A DNA stretch of 64,000 bases from Hormiphora californensis (Eukaryota; Ctenophora; Tentaculata; Cydippida; Pleurobrachiidae). The stretch spans positions 4,937,789 through 5,001,788 of the forward strand of contig CM035356.1 in assembly GCA_020137815.1 (NCBI GenBank), written 5' to 3'. The position numbers were made by a program, and so were the translations under genes. The notes under the pieces are model-generated. The model made no database searches and had not been told where the DNA came from. It worked only from the letters and a program-made list of their open reading frames with translations. Positions within the stretch are counted from its first letter, which is position 1; each line of letters starts with the position of its first letter. Below are positions 1 through 29,867 of this stretch, piece after piece.

Positions 1-1156
1 CCTTCTGTCAACTTCTGAATGTTCCCCCAGCAGTCCCTAGCAATTATCAGAGTGATTACGTCTTGTTGTTTTGTCCCGTCCCCAGCTCTCTTCAACTCAA
101 ATCTCACACTTGGCACTCTTCTCTATTCTCGTCCCACCTCCCACCCCACCTCCCCCACCCCTGCCCTTCCCAATTTAGAATACTTTCTTACACAGGCCAC
201 TACAGCGACAATCCTTGTGTTTTGGTGCACTAAGTCGCTTATCGCGTGTAACAATTATCAATGGTCTTATCAATGTTATTCGACTTGTCTTCTAGAACAT
301 TTCACACTCTACATTGGTACTCCGTACTGGCCCACGCCTTATTTGTGTTTGATCGTATTTTATCTTTATCTGTTATGGAAATGAATACACCTCATCTCAT
401 CACCAACAACATCACGGTATCAATCATACATCAAATACTGTAAGTTCATCTGTCCGTATTGACTGTTCATTCATTGTGTACAATTGATAATGTTACCGGA
501 GTTAATCTTACCAACCAATTATTTAATTAGAGCTACTATAGACAGACTACCCCAGACCCAAGCTTGAGAAGTGTCCACTCGACGGACCGTCGTCGTAACA
601 AACAAACGAACAGGCTTACCTGCACAGCCACCCAAGCTTGAAAATTTGCCCCCTAACTTGTCATGTTGCTTATTCGCAAGATAACTGCAATGTCCCCACG
701 GGGCGGAGATGCGAAGAGTGCAACCGACCTTTAACCGTGGGGGCTGCGTAAGTGTCTGGCAAGTACAATGACTGACTGACATTAAGAATGCCATGATATT
801 AACTGACCACAACACGCTGACAGACGCTATGACGAGGTTGCAATGTCGTTCTGCCCTACGGGGCAGAGTTTGGCACGCTATAACCTATCTGTACCACCAC
901 CACCACCACCACCACCCTCTCTCGCTCATCCAATCAAAGTCTTTCACATGATCTCATTAATTTGCAAGTAGTCCGGGCTCTCTTACTCCTTTTTTTCACT
1001 TCTTTTTCTTCTCACCCTGCCTTATACATATTTCAATAATATTTTGTCTTCTAAATTGTTTATCCCCCCCCCTTTATAATTCATGTTTATTTATTCACCT
1101 GATTACCTAATTGATTAACTAATTAATCAACTAATTACAGTTAATTAATCTCCCAG
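1..1156. other. Intron or upstream sequence of the MAGUK gene; no exon found
   Basis: I found no exon with a convincing domain match here. The preceding PDZ exon (the GDxI-type turn) must lie further upstream, outside the window. A (CAC)n run lies near 894-917. Two short blocks around 690-720 and 838-868 resemble each other (both contain ACGGGGC(A/G)GAG), so this is probably repeat-derived sequence. Confidence 0.5.
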
Positions 1157-20319
<19,163 letters not shown>

Positions 20320-20843
20320 AACACGTCCCCTAGGGTGTTTCTACCGTGTTGTATTCAGTGTGTATTATAAATATATATTTTGGCGCAACAGCTGCTGAAA
20401 AAAGAGACCCAAAGATGGGATTGGAGAGAATGGAGGAGAAAAAGGAGATAATATTTGAACCTTGAATTCTTTTACAGGGTGTGTTTGAGGGTTGCGTTTG
20501 TGTGCATGGCTTATTATTACTCAGATGTTTATCAAGTTAAAAAATTGCTGTTTTCCTGTCTCAAAACCAAAAACAACTCAGTTGTTGGGCATGGGTTGAA
20601 GGTTGAATGGCGGTAACTGGGGTGTTGGTCAATACGTAACGCGCAGGTTTGCAAATGCGCTTCTTACAATGTGCAACCATATTGTCAGCATTTTAAAACT
20701 GGGTACGCGCAATTACAGCGCTGCGCTTAAATTATTAAATTGCGCGGGGGAAACGTTCCAATCCAAAATATATAGATCCGCTGACAAACGCGAACGGGCA
20801 AAGGGTCAGAGAGGTAGAGGGAGGAACATTCACCCCTCTCGTC
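20320..20843. other. 3' flank of the MAGUK gene
   Basis: The stop at 20317-20319 is followed by AT-rich sequence (TATTATAAATATATATTT near 20352) that may hold the polyadenylation signal; no clean AATAAA is visible. No gene is recognised before 20844. Confidence 0.5.
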
Positions 20844-21062
20844 ATGAGCACCTTTGGCGGCATGGGAGATGAGTTTGAGAAATTCCTCAAGAAGTTATCG
20901 AAGAGGGTTTCAGACAAGACTCAGGAACCCTATGCTGAAGTTATCAGCCACTTCAGAACAAGGCTGAGATTCGGACTTTTGAGGGCCTGTCTGATCGCCC
21001 TTAGAGGGAACAGGAGGAAGATCGTGCCCATCAATATGCACGAAGTTGAACTTTTAACGTAA
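20844..21062 (+). CDS. Small ORF resembling a mobile-element C-terminal motif
   Basis: A 72-residue ORF with EFEKFLKKLSKRVSDKTQEP and then HFRTRLRFGLLRACLIALRG. The RTRLRFxLLRxxLIALRG type of motif is one I associate with fragments of retroelement or other mobile-element proteins in invertebrate genomes. I cannot name the family. It has no neighbours that would make a complete element. It may be a 5'-truncated remnant or a chance ORF. Confidence 0.35.
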   Translation: MSTFGGMGDEFEKFLKKLSKRVSDKTQEPYAEVISHFRTRLRFGLLRACLIALRGNRRKIVPINMHEVELLT

Positions 21063-21567
21063 AATGACGAGATTTTAGTTACTATTTATTTATTTATAAA
21101 ACGTTAAAATCTGGGTGCCTTTCATTGCTAACAATTCGTAGTTTTAGCGCGCGCGACGGGTTAGGGCTATCTGTTAGGGTCTGGTTGGGGTTATCGGTTA
21201 GGGCTATCGATTCTCTATCAGTTACCGTTTAGTTTATTCAAATTGGCCATGTTTTTTCCCGTGTCCTGTCTGCTGTCTCTCGCTATCACTGCCACCACTA
21301 CCCTACTTCCAGACCCACACTCCAGCTCCCTTATATCCCACCTATGACCTGCTGTCTAAATCCTACATCATTCCTTCCTGGAACTAAATAGTCTGCCTCC
21401 CTGTCCTTACATGGTTCGCTCCTGGGCTCTCGTGTCCTGTCTGCTGTCTCAAGTTTCAAACTTTCATCAACTACAACGTAAAACTATTTATTGAGGCGAA
21501 AGCCATAGATATGTGATACGTTGATAACCTGAGATAATAACGATCAAGGTACTGTTATCTACTCCTT

Positions 21568-23115
21568 TTGCGGCCAACAACGACAACTGTGAGTACACAC
21601 AATTCCCCCGATCCCCACTCCACCATTGAATCCTGCACACCCACCATGCCTGCTAAGACAAGAAGTGGGGCGGAATTTTCACCTTTCGATGCTGAAACCC
21701 CCACCCTTGATGAGACAATCATTGTCCAAACCCTAGCCCATCCCAACCCTGCAAATCATCTATCAACACCTCCAAGAACCAAGAACTTTCCATTGCCAAT
21801 TCAAACTCCACGCCATTTCACATCGGCTCAACAATGTCTATGCAATGGGACCAAATCAAGTGGGCGTATGATCAAGTGTGTCACATGCAAATGCTGCTAC
21901 CATGACGAGTGCGTTAGCTTAAAATCCCTGAGCAAATTCCTTGAAATCTCTGAAGAGGGCCTTTTATGCGTTGATGACTGGGTTTGCCCGGAGTGTATCG
22001 TTACTGCCCGGCTTCTTCGAGCCGGTAGTCCCTTGTTTGACGCTATTGCCACTAAAGCAGCTAAACTGATGGCTGACCAATCAAACATCCATAACAACTC
22101 TCACCTTGACTCAACAGTTAATGCATGGCAACCAACAACCACTCCCGTTCAATCTGAAACCAGTATCTTGAACAATGAACATTTTCCACCGCTACCCTCA
22201 TCCAACTGTAGCTCCTCACGTCAACTCACCGACACAACACCCACGGACAGAACTAACAATGCCACATCTCGTTCAGGTGTCCAAAATAAAACCCCTCCTA
22301 AGGTAACACCGAGAAAAGTACTTCCACCACAGCCTCGATTGACAATCCACTGTGATGATGTAAAGGAGACGCGGACTGCTATCGATAAAGCCTTGGAAAC
22401 CATACCTATTTCTCAAGCAAGGAACTTTTCTTCCTCGGTAAGAATTTGGTTTCCCAATGAGGAATGTCAACGATTGGCCTCTGAAAACTTGAAGACTGCT
22501 GGAGTGCTAGAGAAAAATGTCAGAGTGTCTGCTGAGGTAATGTCGAAAGTAGAACTTAGGTTTGTTCCTGTTGACTTACTTCCAAAAGATGCCACAACTG
22601 AGGAATGTAGGAAATTCTGTCTTGAGAAGTTAACTGCAAAGAATGAAGTTCTGAGGACCTGCAAAGACCTCTCAATTGTCTATTTCAAACGCATGCAGGC
22701 AGACCCGGATCTAGCCACAGTAGTCTTGAAACTGCCAGTACAATTGAAGGACAAGCTAATGGCTGACGGAAGGGTCTTCTTCCAAATGTCCTCCGTCAGA
22801 GTGTCTCATCGCGTACACATCAAGAGATGTCCTCACTGCCAAGCCCTCGGCCACTACCCTGATAAATGCCCGAAGAAATCCCATCCAGCGACATGTATGT
22901 ATTGTGCAGAGGAACATTCTACTGAAAGCTGTTCACTGAAAGAGGACACTGAGAAACACTGCTGTAAAAACTGTATCAACAATTCAGGACTCTCCTCAGA
23001 TGTTAAACCTCACCATGCTGGCTCATCTAAATGCCCAACGTACAAAGAGCACTATGATCGTATGTCAAAAAACTACCGTCAACGCAGCACCTTGCTCTCA
23101 AATACGGCAATCTAA
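21568..23115 (+). CDS. LINE ORF1 with PHD finger and zinc knuckles
   Basis: 515 residues. A PHD-type C4HC3 finger lies at about residues 90-148 (CLCNGTKSSGRMIKCVTCKC, then YHDEC and WVCPECI). The linker is rich in Ser, Thr and Pro. The middle region (about 265-420) resembles an RRM-like RNA-binding fold. Zinc knuckles follow: CPHCQALGHYPDKC, CMYCAEEHSTESC and CCKNC. PHD-bearing ORF1 proteins are known in CR1-like elements. ORF1 probably binds the element RNA in the retrotransposition particle. The start at 21568 is the first ATG of the open frame; the ATG at 21646 (MPAKTRSG) is a plausible alternative. It ends at the TAA at 23113 inside the start of ORF2. Confidence 0.88.
   Translation: MRPTTTTVSTHNSPDPHSTIESCTPTMPAKTRSGAEFSPFDAETPTLDETIIVQTLAHPNPANHLSTPPRTKNFPLPIQTPRHFTSAQQCLCNGTKSSGRMIKCVTCKCCYHDECVSLKSLSKFLEISEEGLLCVDDWVCPECIVTARLLRAGSPLFDAIATKAAKLMADQSNIHNNSHLDSTVNAWQPTTTPVQSETSILNNEHFPPLPSSNCSSSRQLTDTTPTDRTNNATSRSGVQNKTPPKVTPRKVLPPQPRLTIHCDDVKETRTAIDKALETIPISQARNFSSSVRIWFPNEECQRLASENLKTAGVLEKNVRVSAEVMSKVELRFVPVDLLPKDATTEECRKFCLEKLTAKNEVLRTCKDLSIVYFKRMQADPDLATVVLKLPVQLKDKLMADGRVFFQMSSVRVSHRVHIKRCPHCQALGHYPDKCPKKSHPATCMYCAEEHSTESCSLKEDTEKHCCKNCINNSGLSSDVKPHHAGSSKCPTYKEHYDRMSKNYRQRSTLLSNTAI
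23067..23073 (+). promoter_or_regulatory. Candidate -1 ribosomal frameshift site A AAA AAC with downstream stem
   Basis: ORF1 codons are TCA AAA AAC, so the heptamer is in phase, as in the element at 13510. The -1 frame has a stop at 23055-23057, opens at 23058 and continues into ORF2. Nine bases after the heptamer, CGCAGCAC (23083-23090) can pair with GTGCTGCG (23159-23166): eight perfect pairs, extended by CC/GG across a one-base bulge. Spacing and stem are of the kind used in known -1 sites. Confidence 0.7.
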
Positions 23116-25982
23116 ACTGCAGATCGATGAACAACAAGCTTGGTGAAATCTACGGGGCGTGCTGCGATCTTGACCTTGACGTACTCGGTTTGACAGAAAC
23201 CTGGCTAGAAGACGGTGATGTAGTCACTCCTGCGCTGATGAAAGAACTGGGATACAATCTCTATAGTTCGGCAAGAGGGGCAAGAGGAGGCGGCGTTGCT
23301 ATCTTAGCGAGGAAAGCATTACGTGTAATACCTATCAAGACTAAGAACAAGCCAACAACTTTTGAATGTATCGAAGCTACGATCGAAGGCGGGCATCTTC
23401 AGAAAACTAGATTGGTTGTGGTATACAGACCTCCATCCTCTTCCAAGAGGGAGTTCTTGGCAGAATTCGAAGAATACATATCGTCACTAAACGGCCTCAG
23501 TGGACACCCTGTTATTTTGGGCGATTTCAATATCCATACTGAGGATGACGATGACCATACTTCGAACTCCTTCCGTGATTTGCTTGTGGATGAGCGATGG
23601 ACACAGCATGTTGAGGATCCAACTCACGAAAGTGGCGGTACATTGGACTTGGTAATAAGCAGAGATGATGAAGCTTCCCCTAGGATTAGTGCAGTCGAGG
23701 TTGCAAAGTCCTCTGTTTCTGACCATTATGCTGTCACATTCTACTTACACGTCGGAAAACCAATTCAGCGAGAAAGAAAAGCTGTTCTGTGCAGAAACAT
23801 GAAAAAGCTCACCGTTGAGGTCCTATCTATGAAAATAGATGAGTCACCGCTGATGTCAAGTCCACGTCCCTCTACACTGGAAGGGTGTCTCAACCTGTAT
23901 AACGTCTCACTTCGAGAAATACGGGATGAGATAGCTCCACTACAGGAAAAGGTTATTAAAGACTCGGATCACCCACCTTGGTATGATAAACTATGTGAGG
24001 AAGCTAAAACCTCCCGCAGGACACGAGAAAGAGCTCTAAAGACCACCTTGAAAGACTCCACGAAGAAAGAAGAACACAAAGAAGCTAGAACAGCGCTGAA
24101 TAAAGCTATGAAAGAAACATCCAGATTTCTCATGAAAACCAGGATAAATTTCTATCGTGGAAAGCTTGACTACGTGGCTGATGATCCAGCTGCTGTCAGT
24201 GGGTTAATCAACAAACTACTGGGAAAAGACAAGATCCCACAGGAGCTTCCAAACGGGGATTCTTCGAGTGAAACAGCCGAAAACTTTGGTACTTTTTTCA
24301 AATCGAAAATCGAGGATATCTACGAGACGATCAGAGTTGAAAACGAACAATCTGAACCGTTGCCAGAACTTCCACAAACGGACTACACTGGTGCCACATT
24401 TTCAGCCTTCCGAAAAGTAACTGAAGCGGAACTCAGTGCTATCATTCAATCTATGGAGAAAAAGCACTGTGATCTCGATCCAATCCCTACCAGCAAACTT
24501 GTAGGTGTTCTCCCGAAGTTACTACCTCTAATCTCTGACATTGTCAACAAAAGCCTACAAGAAGGTTTAGTTCCTGAGCAGCTGAAGCAATCACTGATTC
24601 GACCCTCGTTCAAGAAGAAAGGAAGCCCGGAAGAACTCAATAACTACAGACCGGTATCCAACTTAGCTTTTATATCCAAGCTAATTGAAAAGTGTGCGTC
24701 TATACAGCTTACGGAGCACCTTGAGACGAACGAACTGTTTCCAGGAGTTCAATCGGCGTACCGGAAACATCATAGCACCGAGACCACACTGGTGAAAGTA
24801 GTGAATGATCTTCTTCTAATTACAGACACGAAGTCGAAGGCAGTACTTGTATTGCTAGACCTCAGTGCTGCCTTCGATACGATTAACCATGAATTATTAC
24901 TTGGGAAACTGAGGAGGAATTATGGCGTTGAAGGTACTGCCCTTGAATGGTTTGCCTCCTACCTCAAAGATAGGAAAGCTTCTGTGAAAATTGAGACCTC
25001 TACATCCTCGCCCTTAGCCATCAACATCGGAGTGCCACAGGGCTCTATACTTGGACCACTGTTGTTCATTTTGTATACAAAGGAGTTAGAAAGTATTGCA
25101 AGGCACTATGGACTAATGGTCGAACTATACGCCGATGATACTCAACTGTATGTTTCTTTCAGCAACGATTCTCTCCTAGACCTCGAGACGAAACTGCAGG
25201 GTTGCTTAAACCACATCAAAGCGTGGATGTCCAAGAACTTCCTCAGACTCAACCCCAGCAAAACTGAAATCATCGTGTTAAACAACAAACATGATAAAAC
25301 AGAAAACCCTGAAAGCCTTCAAACGATGAGCAACCATGAATCTACAAAGCCACTTACACTAGTAAGGAACCTTGGTGTATTTCTGGACTCAGAGCTCTCC
25401 CTATCTGGTCACGTATCCAGAACCGTAAGGACGTGTCAACTAGCCCTTATGAATCTATGGAAAATCAACAGAATGTTGGGTGGTAATCTGAAAGTCAAAC
25501 TCGTTAACAGTTTAATACACAGCAGACTGGACTACTGTAACAGCCTCCTTGCTGGTTCTTCTGCCAAAGACATAGGTCGATTACAGAAGATTCAAAACTC
25601 TGCGGCCCGTTTCGTCTTTGGACAACGCCTCTACCAAGGCACCACAAACCTTCGCAAACAGCTTCATTTCCTACCCGTTCGAGAAAGAGTGCAGTACAAG
25701 TTGTGTCTACTGACATACAAAACACTGAATGGTATAGCCCCACCTTACCTATCGAAGATGATAACACTCCGTCAACCGAAGTTAAAAAGTCTACGAAGGG
25801 ATGCTGACAAAACCTTACTTGACAAGAACTATGCCAGATATTGTTCGAGTAAAGGTGCGTTTAGTGTCGCTGCTCCGGAAATATGGAATAGCTTACCTTC
25901 TTCTCTTCGGGAAAGCTCATCCATCACATCATTCAAATCCAACCTGAAAACCCACTTCTTCCGGAAGGCATACGAGTGTTAA
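23074..25982 (+). CDS. LINE ORF2: APE endonuclease and reverse transcriptase, intact
   Basis: The catalytic protein of the second CR1-like LINE. After the overlap it reads LKYGNLNCRSMNNKL. Endonuclease motifs are LTETWLEDG, GGGVAIL, VYRPPS, ILGDFNIH (near residue 130 counted from the ATG at 23127) and VSDHYAVTF. Reverse transcriptase motifs are NYRPVSNLAF, SAYRKHHSTE, LLDLSAAFDTINH, IGVPQGSILGP and LYADDTQLYV (YADD near residue 668). The C-terminal part has RLDYCNSLL and APEIWNSLPSSLR. An ATG exists at 23127, but the conserved LNCRS start lies upstream of it. That favours production as a frameshift extension of ORF1. Confidence 0.9.
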
Positions 25983-26185
25983 AAAAAAACAATGTGTGAA
26001 GACAATGTATACTACGAGAATTGTGGTAGAGAGATGAGAGCGAGTTGAGGATCCTGAATTAGAGTGTGAAACCGTGAAGTTAGAACGACCAGTACTCTTT
26101 TCACTCACGCTTTCTAAACTGGTCTTTCTTACTAATTTATATTTAATACTTATTCTTTTTATGTGACGGATCCCCAGAACTCGGT

Positions 26186-26350
26186 AAAAAAAAGAGCCTG
26201 GGTTAAAAAATCAAAAAAAAAAAAGAAAAAAAAAAGAAAAAGTAAAGCAGAAAAGATCCAACAAATAAAAAAAAGAAAAGAAAAAAAAAAAAAAGAAAAA
26301 AAAAAAAAGACAACAAAAAAAGGGGTAAAAAAAGGGGGGAAATATAAATT
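26186..26350. repeat. A-rich tract
   Basis: Runs of A broken by single G and short GTAAAG or CAACAAA pieces. It may be the decayed tail of the LINE or a separate simple repeat. The predicted Lys-rich and Phe-rich peptides in it are not credible genes. Confidence 0.8.
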
Positions 26351-26396
26351 ATAAATGGACACCAAAATTGGGGTATGGGGGTGGAAGGGTTGCAGT

Positions 26397-26890
26397 GAGG
26401 TGTTGTGCAGTGGAGCGTGTTGGGCTTTACTTATAGAAGTGCAGCCAGTATGGTGTAGTGCAGTGGAGTGTGTTGGGCTCTACTTATAGAAGTGCAGCCA
26501 GTATGGTGTAGTGCAGTGGAGTGTGTTGGGCTTTACTTATAGAAGTGCAGCCAGTATGGTGTAGTGCAGTGGAGTGTGTTGGGCTCTACTTATAGAAGTA
26601 CAGCCAGTATAGTGTGGTGCAGTGGAGTGTGTTGGGCTTTACTTATAGAAGTACAGCCAGTATGGTGTAGTGCAGAGGAGTGTGTTGGGCTTTACTTAAA
26701 GAAGTGAAGCCAGTATGGTGTAGTGTAGTGGAGTGTGTTGGGCTCTACTTATAGAAGTACAGCCAGTATGGTGTAGTGCAGTGGAGTGTGTTGGGCTTTA
26801 CTTATAGAAGTACAGTCGGTATGGCATGGTGTAGTGGAGTGTGTTGGGCTTCACTTATAGAAGTACAGCCAGTGTGGTGAGATGCAGGCT
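26397..26890. repeat. 53-bp minisatellite
   Basis: About nine units containing GTGCAGTGGAGTGTGTTGGG followed by CTYTACTTATAGAAGTRCAG and CCAGTATG. Sequence variants (CTCTAC/CTTTAC, GTGCAG/GTACAG) alternate between units. No gene is nearby. Confidence 0.92.
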
Positions 26891-27328
26891 ACAGCGAGTA
26901 TGACTTCTCTTCCGCTCCTTGGTTCTCCTACAGGTGAAGTAGTCGGATCCTCAGTCCTCACCCAGGTTGTATAAGACAGTATCGATTGTTTAAGGGCTAA
27001 AGCCCTGGTTCTAAAGTATTTATTTCTGGATCCCTAGATCCAAGAGCATATTTTATCAATCTGCAGTAAGCAGAGACAGTATATTTCATCATCCGATTTA
27101 AATGTTGTTTAACTAACAAGACCTACCTTCAGAAAAATACCATCTTGCAATAATAATTGGAAATCCTTGGTATAGAACTAACCGCTTTTGAAACGAGAGT
27201 TAGTGAGACGAAGTCCGCACCAAGTGATGCAAGTAGTCAAGACCTAACAGAACTCGTGTTGTTCTTTAAAATATGGACAATGAAAAGCGGACAATAAATG
27301 TATATTTGTATTTGTATTTGTATTTGTA
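26891..27328 (+). mobile_element. Possible 3' end of a LINE with a (TATTTG)n tail
   Basis: About 440 bp of non-coding sequence ending in AAATGTATATTTGTATTTGT-type repeats at 27297-27327. The 5' module shared by the LINEs starts directly afterwards. A microsatellite-like end is typical of L2/CR1 3' ends, so this may be a truncated 3' UTR joined head-to-tail to the next copy (inference). Confidence 0.4.
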
Positions 27329-27811
27329 TCTCGCGATCACTGCCATCACGCCCTACTTCCAGACCCACACTCCAGCTCCCTTATATCCCACCTATGACCT
27401 GCTGACACAATCCTATATCATTTCTTCCTGCAGTTCCATGGAACTAAATAGTCTGCCTCCCTGTCCTTACCTGGTTCGTTCCTGGGTTTCCCGTGTCCTA
27501 GGTGCTGTCTCTTCTTCCAGACCCTCTCTCCAGCTTCCTTACATCCCACCTAACCTACTGTCTCTACTCTGCACCATTCCTTCCTATATTCCTTCCTACA
27601 TCCCTTCCTACTTTCTACACCATTCCTTCCTACATCTACCTGAGACTTAGTAGAGGGACCACCTATGACTGAGTCAATGAGTTAATATTTTCAAGTGTGC
27701 ATTTTGTGTAAATTGTTAACATTTTCTGGCCTCTGAGTTGTTTAGCAGAGTTTGAGTAGCTGAGTTTCCAGACTGGCTGAGTTTTATGCCGAAGAATGAA
27801 GAAAGAAGACC

Positions 27812-27957
27812 ATACACACCGTTTTTCTCAATACGTTTTTCTCGATAAAAAACTTGTCAAGGATACCGTTTTTCTCAATACGTTTTTCTCGATAAAAAAC
27901 TTGTCAAGGATACCGTTTTTCTCAATACGTTTTTCTCGATAAAAAACTTGTCAAGGA
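27812..27957. repeat. 47-bp tandem repeat, about three units
   Basis: Units contain ACCGTTTTTCTCAATACGTT, then TTTCTCGATAAAAAACTTGT and CAAGGA, tandem within the 5' UTR of the ORF1-only element. Tandem repeats in LINE 5' UTRs often carry promoter activity (inference). Confidence 0.85.
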
Positions 27958-28509
27958 CTCTTCAGTGAGTGTGTGTTTGAAGGACAGCTAATTTATTATT
28001 TATTTATTACCGAATCTGTGTGTATGTGTTTGTGATTGTCTGTTTGTCTGTGAATGTGTTTGTACGTGTGTTAGTATGTTTTTGTATTAACCGTTTTGTA
28101 TTGACTGCGGATGTTGTGTTTTGCGTCTGTGACTTTGTGTATTCTGTTTAATCTGTTTTTATGTTTGTCTGCTTGTTTTGTTAGTTCGTTACCTTGTTTT
28201 CTATAACCCCTTGTTCCTCGTATTTTGTGCATCTAATGCTACTAGGATGTGTATCACTGTCTCTAAGTATTGTTTAAACCGCTTTAGGAAACCGCTGATG
28301 TGAACTGTATATTTTCACCTCTCAGCCTTGTATCACTTTATTGGTGTATGGTGTAAGAGCGGGACGAAGTTATATATTAATTGTGTGACTTTGTGATAAA
28401 TTGTGCGTAAACTTAAACTTAAACTTAAACTTTTCATCAACTACAACGTAAAACTATTTATTGAGTATCAGCAAATGTCTATGTAAGAGCCCAGGAGGGC
28501 AGCAAGAAA
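27958..28509. other. 5' UTR of the ORF1-only element
   Basis: T/G-rich non-coding sequence with TGTGTTTGT-like motifs and an (AAACTT)n stretch at 28408-28432, leading to the ATG at 28510. No gene is recognised. Confidence 0.5.
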
Positions 28510-29453
28510 ATGACAAGCTCCGACGATGAAATGGATATACGGATCTACCTGCGGGAAACAGACGTTGAAGAGGAAGATATTCGATACTGTCAAGAACAAA
28601 CGGTGGAGTGGGTAAAAGAGATATTAACCCTAACCGGTGGGTTCGGTGAAGTTGACCCGCGCCTAGTGCAGTACGGACAACATGCAGAGGACGTATGGAA
28701 TGATCTGAAAGTTCCCTCCAGGAACAAATTCAATGCTCTGAACAAGCCAGTGCTTTTAGACCTTGTGGAGGAGGCATGCCGTATTCTTATGGAACATACC
28801 TTCCCAGTTACAGAACAGTTGTTAACAGTGGGTTACGAAACCTTGAAGATAAACCAGCTGGAGAAGGAGCTCAAAACACGAAGCGAAGAGCTAATAAAAA
28901 CCCAGAGAGATCTGGTAGCTGCACAGGAGGAGCTGCTAAAAATGCAGAGACAGTTACTCGAAAAGAGAGAAACTGAAATCACCGCTGTTCAGACAACGGC
29001 ACAGCAGGAACTGAAGAGTTTTGCATCTGTTCTGGAGAAAGAATGTGCCACTGCCCTGGCTCCAAAGAAGATACAGTCGGCTATCGTTGCAGCTTCGGAG
29101 GACCGTGGGTGTAACATCATCATCCATGGCCTGGAAGAGAGTGCTGAGCTTGAAACTCAACTAAAGTCTCTTTTTACTGAGCTTGAAGAGGCTCCGAAAA
29201 TGAAATCTGTGAAAGACCTGTGAAAGTTGTGCTGAGGAGCAGAGAAGCTCAAATATCGATCCTGTCAAAGAAATGCCTGTTAAAAGGGACTGATAAGTTC
29301 GAAAAAGTTTTTATTTCTCCCGATAGAACTGAGGAAGAACGGAAAGAACGGAAGCAGCTGGTAGTTGAGCTGAGGGAGAAAATAAAGCGGTCCCCTGGAA
29401 CCCACTACATAATCCGTGGAAAGAGGGTGGTAGAAGCACCAAGGGACGCTTGA
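28510..29453 (+). pseudogene. LINE ORF1-type protein: coiled coil and RRM-like domain, frameshifted
   Basis: The first frame (28510-29223, 237 residues) has an acidic N-terminus, then a long coiled coil at about residues 115-185 (KINQLEKELKTRSEELIKTQ onward), then CNIIIHGLEES, a typical first strand of the RRM-like domain in LINE ORF1 proteins. The frame closes at TGA 29221. The expected continuation (RPVKVVLRSREAQ through 29453) is in the -1 frame, open only from 29187. There is no canonical slippery heptamer in the overlap, so I read this as a one-base indel around the AAAA at 29197-29200. No ORF2 follows. Confidence 0.75.
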
Positions 29454-29621
29454 ACATTCATACAAACTAGTTCTGAACTCTAATCTAATGATCTAGTAGA
29501 GTAAAACCGCTTTTGAAAGCAGGAAGATATCCGTAAAGTTTTTTCTTTTATTAGTGTTATCTTACCAATGTATGCTATAAAGCGGTATATTAAATGTTAA
29601 TTGATGATGATGATGATGATG

Positions 29622-29867
29622 TGGTTGCGTGGCTATAGCCGTTTGAAAAAAGTCGGTCTAAGTGTACTCTTTTGGTAGCACGCACCTGTAAACAGGCCGC
29701 AAGGCACCCAGATTATAATCGCGCCCATTTTTTTTCGTCGTTTTTTAAAAAAAGATAAGAAATTGACTGCTGTCTGCTGTTTTTACCTGTTTTTATCATT
29801 GTTTGATTTCCCTTGGCTTAATATTGAAAACTAATCTCAAAATTTTCCCAAACTTTAGGGCTCCGCC
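29622..29867. other. Upstream region of BTB copy 1
   Basis: Short intergenic stretch with a poly-T/poly-A snapback near 29726-29755. A likely 3' splice site, CAAACTTTAG, lies at 29850-29859, 8 bases before the ATG, with CTAAT branch-like sequence upstream. Confidence 0.5.

Larger units (their letters stand above)
21250..26165 (+). mobile_element. Full-length CR1-like LINE with PHD-finger ORF1
   Basis: The 5' UTR starts around 21250-21283 and contains two modules also present in the element at 27330: about 21283-21450, and the stretch around TCATCAACTACAACGTAAAA at 21465-21497. ORF1 and ORF2 follow in overlapping frames, then a short 3' UTR to about 26165 that leads into an A-rich tract. Both ORFs are free of stops, so the copy looks recent and possibly competent. 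Confidence 0.88.
27330..29621 (+). mobile_element. ORF1-only LINE-like element (half-LINE)
   Basis: It begins with the same 5' UTR module as the LINE at 21250 (27335-27500), and also contains the second module (TCATCAACTACAACGTAAAA at 28435-28467), here about 1 kb away. It then encodes an ORF1-type protein but no endonuclease or reverse transcriptase. It ends in a (GAT)n tail at 29603-29621. This layout resembles mammalian HAL1 half-LINEs, though the relationship is only by analogy. Confidence 0.65.

Noticed and set aside
519-815. 98-residue minus-strand ORF
   Set aside because: No domain, no homologue I recognise, and it overlaps a repeated ACGGGGC block in intron-like sequence.
21155-21215. 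TTAGGG-like motifs suggesting an interstitial telomere
   Set aside because: Only a few degenerate GGTTAGGG units mixed with other words; too short and irregular.
29187-29223. A third programmed -1 frameshift, in the ORF1-only element
   Set aside because: The second frame is also -1, but no X XXY YYZ heptamer occurs in the window where both frames are open. A one-base indel is simpler.
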